A stretch of DNA of 5,153 bases from a bacterium (GTDB taxonomy: Bacteria; Zhuqueibacterota; Zhuqueibacteria; Residuimicrobiales; Krinioviventaceae): contig JAJRST010000549.1 in the NCBI GenBank assembly GCA_024278645.1, forward strand, positions 1 to 5,153. The letters run 5' to 3'. The number at the start of each line of letters is the position of its first letter. Position 1 is the first letter of the stretch. Positions 1-5,153 of this stretch are shown here, piece after piece. Made by a program: the position numbers and the translations under genes. The notes under the pieces were generated by a model that saw nothing but the letters and a program-made list of their open reading frames with translations, was not told the DNA's origin and searched no databases.

Positions 1-34
1 ATTTGTTATTTGTTATTTGTCATTTGGAATTTCC
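1..34. repeat. 7-bp tandem repeat overlapping the 3' end of actB
   Basis: Units atttgtt (1-7), atttgtt (8-14), atttgtc (15-21) and atttgga (22-28), then a partial unit atttcc (29-34). The array may continue past the left edge. It supplies the last codons and the TGA stop (20-22) of actB. The segment ggaatttcc (26-34) is a short palindrome. No hairpin with a following T-run is visible, so it is not called a terminator. Confidence 0.75.
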
Positions 35-3000
35 TCTGTTACGGACTTTGGTCAAATATCCCACCGTCGGCTTGAAATTCATTTCTTCCAACATGCGATA
101 GTGACGCGGATGTTCAATCAGCCTGGAGATTTCGCTTTCCGGATCGTTCATGTCGCCAAAGACGATGGCGTCCGCCGGGCACGATTGCTGGCATGCCAGT
201 TTTATGGCGCCGTCGGCCAGAGGCTTGCCCTTCCGTGTGGCTTCGGTCTTGGCCTCCTGGATGCGCTGCACGCACAGGGAGCATTTTTCCATCACGCCGC
301 GCGACCGGGTGGTGATATCCGGGTTGAGCACCAGGTTTTCCCGCTCGTCTTTTTTCCAGTAATTGAACCAGTTGAAACGGCGCACCTTGTAGGGACAATT
401 GTTGGCGCAATAACGGGTGCCGATGCACCGGTTGTATATTTGCTGATTAATGCCCTCGTCGCTGTGCACCGTGGCCAGAACCGGGCAGACGCTCTCGCAG
501 GGGGCGTGGTCGCAATGCTGACACATGACCGGCTGATGCATGACCGTGACGTTTTCATCATCGCCGGAGTAATAGCGGTCGATGCGAATCCAGTGCATGT
601 CGCGGCGACGCAGCACCTCGTCCTTGCCCACCACGGCGACGTTGTTTTCCGCCTGGCAGCTCACCACGCAGCTCGAACAGCCGGTGCAGCGATTCAGGTC
701 AATGGCCATGCCCCAGTGATGTCCCTTGTAGACAAAATCATTCTTCCACAATTGCAGGGCAGGATGCTCGGTGTGGTTGCCCGATTTCGGATCTTTGATG
801 AAAGCGTCCAACGGCGTTTCGCGAACCATGTGCCGGGCCTCGCCGCCCAGTTTTTCCGGGACTTTGATGTAGTGATAGGTTTGCGTCAAGGCCAGCGGCG
901 AATGCCGGCCTGTCTTCTCCAATGATACGTGGACAGGAGCATGAATCGCCCGGCCCAGGGGAAAGGCGTTGCGCCCCACCGGTTGACCTTTTTTCTGAAG
1001 TTCCTTGCGGCTGATCCACTTGGCGCCCAAATCGGCAAATCGTTCCGTGCCTTTTCGACCGTAGCCCAGGGCCACGGCGACGACCTGCTCGTGCTGCCCG
1101 GGCTGGATTTGCGCCGGCAATTCAATTTCCCTTTTGCCGTCGGAAATTTTCAACACGTCCCCTTCATTGATGTGCATTTTTTTCGCCAGGACGGGAGAGA
1201 TGCAGGCATAGTTGTCCCACGTTCCCTTTGTGACCGGGTCCGGCAATTCATGCAGCCAGGGGTTGTGAGCATGACGGCCGTCCAACATGCCGAGCTTTTG
1301 ATAGAGCACCAGGGACAGGCGTTCCTCCGCATGATCGTCCCTTTCCGGCGCGGTAACGGTCGTAAAGTCGAAATCGGACGCCGGCGCCGTTTGCGGTTGA
1401 ATGCGTGCGTAACCGTCGTGCACGGCCCGGTCCCAGAACTTTTGAAAGGATTGCTCCTCATTCTGACGGGGAAAGATATGCTCTCGCCAATAGTTCATCA
1501 ACAGCTCGCGATCCGAGGCGGTCTCTCCCTGCCACATCGACAGGCATTGCCGCAGCGAACGGGTGTCGTCCAGCAGGGGAATCGTCGGCTGCGTCATACT
1601 TAACAAACCCTCGGAAATCTCGGCGTCGTTCCAGGATTCCAGGGGATGGTTGAGCGGGCAGACAAACTCGCTGTGCTGCGCCGTTTCATCCGGGTGCTGT
1701 GTAAAAGCGACGGTGAGCGGAACCTTTTTCATCGCCTCGATAAACTCGTCGGCGTCGGGCAGGTTATAGGCCGGGTTGGCGTCGGCGATGAACAGCGCCT
1801 TGACCTGGGCGTTGCGCATTTTATCTCGCAGCGCCGCCAGGCCCTGATCGTCTCCACGCCACTGGTAGGAAGGTTTGGAAATGTCCACGGTCTTGCCATA
1901 GTTGTCAAGGGCATGGTTGATGAAATTGACCAGCCGTTGCAGCGCCGGATCGTTTTCTCCGCACACAACCAGGCTTTTGCCTTTTGCCTCCCAGAGACGA
2001 TCGACAACGTCGTCGGCAATGGCGAGATCGACGTCCGGCGGATTTTTACTGTGAAGCAACGGCACGCTCATCCCGGCCCTTTCGGCGATCTGTTTCGCCG
2101 CCTCGTGCAGCAGTGCGGCGCTTTCCGTTGGAGTCACTTTAATCCGTCGGTCGGCGTTGGCGCCGGTTAGGGACATTCTTCCTTCCAGGTGCACATGATA
2201 GGAGAGTTTCGGCGGGACGCCCTGCAACGTTCGCCCGGCGGCGTAGGCCTTGGTGAATTCCACCGGCGAAATCCAGGCGCCGAGAAAATCGGCGTCGAAA
2301 CTGACGATGACCCGCGCTCGATCAAAGCGATAGCGCGGCAAAACGCGACGGCCGTGGGTTTGCCGGTGCGCGTCCATGATGGCGGAATAGGAAACCGCAT
2401 CGTATTCAATGTGTTGGCTGCGCGGGAAACGGCGCAGAAAGCTGTCGATCATGGCCCGGGTGGAGGGACTGGTGATCGTGCCGGTTAAAAAATAGACGTC
2501 GCCGTCGGTTTGGTTCAATCGCGAAGCAATATGCGTATCAATTTCTTTCCACGCCATCGACCGGCCGTTCCACAAGGGTTTTTGCAGCCGCTGCGAATCA
2601 TAAAGCCCGAGGACCATGGCCTGCCCCACCGCGCAGACGCCGCCTTGGGACATGGGGTGTTGCGGATTGCCTTCGATCTTGATCGGCCTGCCTTCGCGCG
2701 TTTTTACAAGAATGCCGCACCCAGCCTGGCAGCCGGCGCATGTGGACGCGTACCAGTAGGATTTGCCCGGCACGATGTCCTGTGCAGCATTGAGCAAGGG
2801 GATGGCCTTTTCCACTGGCGCGCGGGCGCAGGCGGACAGGACGACCGCGCTGGCCGCGGAAAAGCCGGCCGCCTTTAAAAATGAGCGACGCGAAAAGTTT
2901 GTTTTTCGTGTACCGCCGGGAGAGTCCCATGCAGGCAATTCCTCTGAAAACTCGTTTTCGACCGTTTTTTGGAATTCCGGCGTGTTCTCGCGCTCGGCGA

Positions 3001-3037
3001 TGCTTTGCCAGTATATTTTTTTCTGCTTGTCCGACAT
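20..3037 (-). CDS. actB: ActB-like subunit of Alternative Complex III: Tat-exported molybdopterin-oxidoreductase-like and ferredoxin fusion protein
   Basis: Likely the large iron-sulfur subunit of ACIII, which carries electrons from quinol to cytochrome c at the outer face of the membrane. With the start used here it has 1005 residues. Visible in order: a short N-terminal segment typical of Tat-translocated ActB proteins (about 6-37, YWQSIAERENTPEF); a Tat motif SRRSFLK (49-55); a hydrophobic stretch ending in a lipobox LSAC (Cys70); a molybdopterin-oxidoreductase-like domain (about 92-530) opening with Cys100, 103, 107 and 135; a dinucleotide-binding-like region (about 600-720); and a four-cluster ferredoxin domain with Cys784/787/790/794, 839/842/847/851, 871/877/881 and 919/922/949/953. 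In the third group Thr874 takes the place of a cysteine, which fits the [3Fe-4S] cluster known in ACIII. No obvious Mo-ligand cysteine is seen, so the first domain is probably non-catalytic. Met at 3037 was chosen because the upstream in-frame Met (3097) lies inside an intergenic repeat and has no ribosome site. A PsrA/TtrA-like reductase is less likely because of the fusion and the ActA neighbour. Confidence 0.9.
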   Translation of the reverse strand: MSDKQKKIYWQSIAERENTPEFQKTVENEFSEELPAWDSPGGTRKTNFSRRSFLKAAGFSAASAVVLSACARAPVEKAIPLLNAAQDIVPGKSYWYASTCAGCQAGCGILVKTREGRPIKIEGNPQHPMSQGGVCAVGQAMVLGLYDSQRLQKPLWNGRSMAWKEIDTHIASRLNQTDGDVYFLTGTITSPSTRAMIDSFLRRFPRSQHIEYDAVSYSAIMDAHRQTHGRRVLPRYRFDRARVIVSFDADFLGAWISPVEFTKAYAAGRTLQGVPPKLSYHVHLEGRMSLTGANADRRIKVTPTESAALLHEAAKQIAERAGMSVPLLHSKNPPDVDLAIADDVVDRLWEAKGKSLVVCGENDPALQRLVNFINHALDNYGKTVDISKPSYQWRGDDQGLAALRDKMRNAQVKALFIADANPAYNLPDADEFIEAMKKVPLTVAFTQHPDETAQHSEFVCPLNHPLESWNDAEISEGLLSMTQPTIPLLDDTRSLRQCLSMWQGETASDRELLMNYWREHIFPRQNEEQSFQKFWDRAVHDGYARIQPQTAPASDFDFTTVTAPERDDHAEERLSLVLYQKLGMLDGRHAHNPWLHELPDPVTKGTWDNYACISPVLAKKMHINEGDVLKISDGKREIELPAQIQPGQHEQVVAVALGYGRKGTERFADLGAKWISRKELQKKGQPVGRNAFPLGRAIHAPVHVSLEKTGRHSPLALTQTYHYIKVPEKLGGEARHMVRETPLDAFIKDPKSGNHTEHPALQLWKNDFVYKGHHWGMAIDLNRCTGCSSCVVSCQAENNVAVVGKDEVLRRRDMHWIRIDRYYSGDDENVTVMHQPVMCQHCDHAPCESVCPVLATVHSDEGINQQIYNRCIGTRYCANNCPYKVRRFNWFNYWKKDERENLVLNPDITTRSRGVMEKCSLCVQRIQEAKTEATRKGKPLADGAIKLACQQSCPADAIVFGDMNDPESEISRLIEHPRHYRMLEEMNFKPTVGYLTKVRNRGNSK

Positions 3038-3044
3038 GTTTATA

Positions 3045-3048
3045 TCCA
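3045..3048 (-). promoter_or_regulatory. Weak ribosome binding site supporting the actB start at 3037
   Basis: The minus strand reads TGGA with seven bases before the ATG at 3037. It is a weak Shine-Dalgarno core, but the alternative in-frame ATG at 3097 has only AT-rich repeat sequence before it and no purine-rich site. The downstream start also places the conserved YWQSIAERENTPEF segment close to the N-terminus, as in related ActB proteins. Confidence 0.45.
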
Positions 3049-3083
3049 CAGTTCTGTTTGGTTGCTGTTTTTTTCTGGTTTTT

Positions 3084-3144
3084 GACAGGATGAACATGAT
3101 GAACAGGATTAATAATTAATCCTGTCTATCCTGTTCATCCCGTC
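3084..3144. repeat. Imperfect inverted repeat made of 9-bp units in the actA-actB gap
   Basis: Left arm 3084-3113 and right arm 3115-3144 match as reverse complements at 26 of 30 positions around a single central base. In the minus-strand transcript two of the four mismatches become G-U pairs, so the RNA could form a long hairpin, with the AT-rich centre probably open as the loop. Each arm holds three 9-bp units: gacaggatg, aacatgatg, aacaggatt on the left, and aatcctgtc, tatcctgtt, catcccgtc on the right. The style resembles dispersed intergenic repeats that I recall from several bacterial phyla; copy number cannot be judged here. It may stabilise the actA message or modulate actB expression (inference). 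Confidence 0.85.
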
Positions 3145-3149
3145 TGAAA

Positions 3150-3815
3150 TTAGTAGTGGCATACAACACAACTGATCGAAGGCTTTTTGCCTTTCAGCTC
3201 GGCAATTTTGCCGGCGCCGACGTCGCGATGGCAGTTGACGCACCAGCCCATTTTCAATGACGTCGTCTGTTCAACTCTTTCCATGGTTTCCACGGCGCCG
3301 TGGCAGCGCTGACAGCGAACGCCGGCGTCCACATGGCGGCTGTGGTCGAAATAGACGAAATCCGGCAAGTTGTAAACCCGCGTCCATTCAAGGGCGCTCT
3401 TTTGCATGGTACTGTCGTAGCGCATCACCTCGCTGTCAAAGCCCACGGCGTTGTACAACTTTTGCAGCTCCGGGGAAACGATCATCTTCATATCGCGCTT
3501 TTCCTCCTGCGCTTGCTGCTCTTCTATTTTGATTTTATCCCAGGCCGCGGTTACGTTGCGGTGGCAATTCATGCACGTGCCGGCCGCGGGAATCACCGCA
3601 TGTTGACTTTTATCCGCGCCGGAATGGCAATACAGGCAGTCTATTTGCAGGTCGCCGCTGTGCAGCCGATGTGAAAAAGCGATCGGCTGTTCCGGCGCAT
3701 ATCCTGTATTGACGCCCAGCGGGTTAATGCGCACGCTGTTGAAAAAGACGACGCCGCCAAAAACAACGGCGATAAAAATGACGATCAAAAGTTCTCGTAA
3801 TCTGATATTTTCCAT
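3150..3815 (-). CDS. actA: ActA-like pentaheme cytochrome c subunit of Alternative Complex III
   Basis: A 221-residue membrane-anchored multiheme cytochrome c, likely the ActA subunit that passes electrons from ActB to a periplasmic cytochrome or terminal enzyme. It has one N-terminal hydrophobic helix (about 9-27) with no clear cleavage site, so it probably acts as a signal anchor. Five CxxCH heme sites follow: CLYCH (60-64), CMNCH (81-85), CQRCH (168-172), CVNCH (192-196) and CVVCH (216-220), the last one residue before the end. Candidate distal heme ligands are the paired histidines in FSHRLH (His49, His52) and FDHSRH (His158, His161), plus His72. The phrases PLGVNTGYAPEQPIAFSHR and LPDFVYFDHSRH resemble ActA proteins as I remember them. 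Five hemes match the characterised Rhodothermus ActA. A charged stretch (about 93-112) between hemes 2 and 3 may be helical. It starts 30 bp after narK and ends 112 bp before actB, in the order usual for ACIII. A generic cytochrome c3/c7 call is possible but less specific. Confidence 0.92.
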   Translation of the reverse strand: MENIRLRELLIVIFIAVVFGGVVFFNSVRINPLGVNTGYAPEQPIAFSHRLHSGDLQIDCLYCHSGADKSQHAVIPAAGTCMNCHRNVTAAWDKIKIEEQQAQEEKRDMKMIVSPELQKLYNAVGFDSEVMRYDSTMQKSALEWTRVYNLPDFVYFDHSRHVDAGVRCQRCHGAVETMERVEQTTSLKMGWCVNCHRDVGAGKIAELKGKKPSISCVVCHY

Positions 3816-3823
3816 GTAATATT

Positions 3824-3827
3824 CTCT
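3824..3827 (-). promoter_or_regulatory. Probable ribosome binding site of actA
   Basis: The minus strand reads AGAG with eight bases before the actA ATG at 3815, inside the 30-bp narK-actA gap. The match is modest. No promoter-like pair of hexamers and no terminator hairpin were seen in this gap, which favours read-through from narK. Confidence 0.45.
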
Positions 3828-3845
3828 GGCCTTTTAACAATGGAT

Positions 3846-5153
3846 TTAGGCATTCTTGCGGGCGTAGAACCACCAGTTCACCAGCAGACAGCTAAAGTAA
3901 TAGATGGCGAATCCATAGAGCGCCATTTCCGGCGTTCCTTTCTGGATTTGCGAGCCAAATACTTTTGGAATTATAAAAGCGCCATAAGCGGCCACGGCCG
4001 AGGTCCATCCCAGGACCGGGCCGGCCATTTTCGCCGGAAAGATGATGGGGATCATTCGAAACGTCGATCCGTTGCCGATGCCGGTGGTGATGAACAGCAG
4101 CAGGAACAAAAAGAGAAACGGCAGAAAATAAACTTCCGGCGTCGGAGAGTTTTGCGAGATTTTGACAAAATAGGCGACGCCCAGGGTGGCGCCGATCATT
4201 ACTACCGTGTCCCAGTGAGTCACCCGCGCGCCGCCAAGCTTATCGGACAACCACCCGCCCACCGGACGAATCAAGGAACCCACCAATGGGCCAAGCCAGG
4301 CATAGGCCATCGGATTTGGCGCGTGCGGATTGATGGAGCCGTCCGGCAGGTAGCCGTAGACGTCCTGAATCAGTTTTGGAAACGCCGCCGAATAGCCGAT
4401 GAACGAACCAAAGGTCATGGTGTACAGCCAGGTCATCACCCAGTTGTGCTTTTCTTTAAAGATGGCGAACTGGTCGCTCAAATTGGCGCGCACCGATGCC
4501 GGCGTCAAATAGCGCATCAACAATAGGGTGAGAATGATGGTCACCGGCAGCACCACCCACATATTCAGCCCGACGCTGATGAGCAGGACCAGGCCGACGC
4601 CGGCGGCGACAAATCCGAGCAGAATGAGCCACAGCATCTTACCGATGGCGATGGGCGCCGAGCCGACCTTTTGCTGCGGCAGGTTGTCCATGCCGAACCA
4701 GGCCAGCAGCGCCAGGAACGCCAGAATCGGAACCCAGACCAGGCCGCAATTCTGAATCCACACCAGGCCGCCGCCCAACGCTTCCGGCAATTGATAGCTT
4801 TTGCCGGCCAACGGCCCAAAGATGTTCACCGTCATGGCAAAGGGCAGCAGCACCTGCATAACGCTCACGCCCACGTTGCCGAGACCGGCGTTCAATCCCA
4901 ACGCCAGCCCCTGCATCTTTTTCGGAAAAAAATAGCTGATGTTGGACATCGAGGAGGCAAAAGCGCCGCCGCCGACGCCGGACATGGCCGCCAGAATGAC
5001 GAATACGGCATAGCCGGTGTCTTTGTCCTGCAAGGCGACGCCCGTTCCCAGCGCCGGCAGAATCAACAGGGCGGTGGTGACGGCAATCACGTTGCGGCCG
5101 CCGCTCAGGGCGATGAAAAAAGAGTTGGGGATGCGCAGGGTGGCGCCCACCAA
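3846..5153 (-). CDS. narK: NarK-family nitrate/nitrite transporter (MFS), N-terminus cut by window edge
   Basis: Inner-membrane major facilitator protein that moves nitrate and/or nitrite; 435 residues are visible. Family marks: the arginine in GATLRIPNSF (residue 7 of the visible part), which corresponds to the anion-binding Arg89 of E. coli NarK; a glycine-rich first signature ALGLNAGLGNVG (84-95); a second arginine in GSLIRPVGGW (296), matching Arg305; the segment GNGSTFRMIPIIF (360-372); and the second signature region GWTSAVAAYGAFIIP (382-396). The frame is open to the edge. By comparison with E. coli NarK, roughly 60-80 residues (helix 1 and part of helix 2) are missing, so the TTG codon at 5153 is not taken as the start. 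Between helix 6 (about 131-155) and the segment KHNWVMTWLY (235-244) there are about 75 residues with two additional strongly hydrophobic stretches (about 172-196 and 198-214), suggesting 14 rather than 12 helices. Transport direction (nitrate/proton symport or nitrate/nitrite exchange) cannot be decided from this. It precedes actA by 30 bp and is probably co-transcribed with it. Confidence 0.93.
   Translation of the reverse strand: MVGATLRIPNSFFIALSGGRNVIAVTTALLILPALGTGVALQDKDTGYAVFVILAAMSGVGGGAFASSMSNISYFFPKKMQGLALGLNAGLGNVGVSVMQVLLPFAMTVNIFGPLAGKSYQLPEALGGGLVWIQNCGLVWVPILAFLALLAWFGMDNLPQQKVGSAPIAIGKMLWLILLGFVAAGVGLVLLISVGLNMWVVLPVTIILTLLLMRYLTPASVRANLSDQFAIFKEKHNWVMTWLYTMTFGSFIGYSAAFPKLIQDVYGYLPDGSINPHAPNPMAYAWLGPLVGSLIRPVGGWLSDKLGGARVTHWDTVVMIGATLGVAYFVKISQNSPTPEVYFLPFLFLFLLLFITTGIGNGSTFRMIPIIFPAKMAGPVLGWTSAVAAYGAFIIPKVFGSQIQKGTPEMALYGFAIYYFSCLLVNWWFYARKNA

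Noticed and set aside
17..925. Long plus-strand open frame (302 codons) opposite the 3' third of actB
   Set aside because: It lies wholly antisense to a strongly supported gene, has no recognisable domain or clear ribosome site, and is what GC-biased codon use on the opposite strand produces.
20..3037. Catalytic molybdoenzyme such as polysulfide or tetrathionate reductase, or nitrite oxidoreductase
   Set aside because: The fused four-cluster ferredoxin domain with the CIGTRYC motif, the ActB-type N-terminal segment, the lack of an evident Mo ligand and the adjacent pentaheme ActA all fit ACIII better.
3084..3144. Intrinsic terminator after actA
   Set aside because: The hairpin is strong, but the bases after it on the transcript are A-rich, with no U-run. 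A terminator would also separate actA from actB, which work together.
3084..3144. CRISPR fragment
   Set aside because: The units are adjacent 9-mers with no spacers and are arranged as an inverted repeat.
3840..4526. Plus-strand open frame (228 codons) opposite narK
   Set aside because: Antisense to clear NarK motifs; its translation is rich in His, Arg and Gln with no family resemblance.
5151..5153. TTG at the window edge as the narK start
   Set aside because: It falls within helix 2 just before the conserved arginine; the family has about 60-80 residues upstream, so the gene simply continues beyond the window.

Overview
The window carries three genes, all on the minus strand. In transcription order they are a nitrate/nitrite transporter of the NarK family (cut by the right edge), a membrane-anchored pentaheme cytochrome c (ActA-like), and a large Tat-exported iron-sulfur protein with an N-terminal molybdopterin-oxidoreductase-like domain (ActB-like). 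ActA and ActB are the first two subunits of Alternative Complex III (ACIII), the cytochrome bc1-independent quinol:acceptor oxidoreductase. The actC gene (NrfD-like quinol-binding membrane subunit) would be expected just beyond the left edge but is not in the window.

Layout from right to left: narK (5153 to 3846, N-terminus missing); a 30-bp gap; actA (3815 to 3150); a 112-bp gap holding a 61-bp inverted repeat built of 9-bp units; actB (3037 to 20); then a 7-bp tandem repeat that overlaps the end of actB and runs off the left edge. No RNA gene, transposase, CRISPR array or convincing promoter or terminator was seen. No gene-free stretch exceeds 300 bases.

Inferred function: NarK imports nitrate and/or exports nitrite, while the ACIII-type complex oxidises quinol and passes electrons through ActB iron-sulfur clusters and ActA hemes to a periplasmic acceptor. 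The co-directional order suggests that this ACIII serves anaerobic nitrogen-oxide respiration, but no nitrate or nitrite reductase is in view to prove it.

The organism is a Gram-negative-type bacterium with ACIII and denitrification or nitrate-ammonification capacity. Base composition looks moderately GC-rich by eye. AT-rich direct and inverted repeats of the kinds here are, from memory, common between genes in several non-model phyla (for example Calditrichota/KSB1-like, Ignavibacteria-like and former deltaproteobacterial lineages). I cannot fix the taxonomy. The main points of interest are the four-cysteine cluster motif kept in the ActB molybdopterin-like domain, the narK-actAB linkage, an apparent two-helix insertion in NarK, and intergenic repeats that shape both ends of actB.
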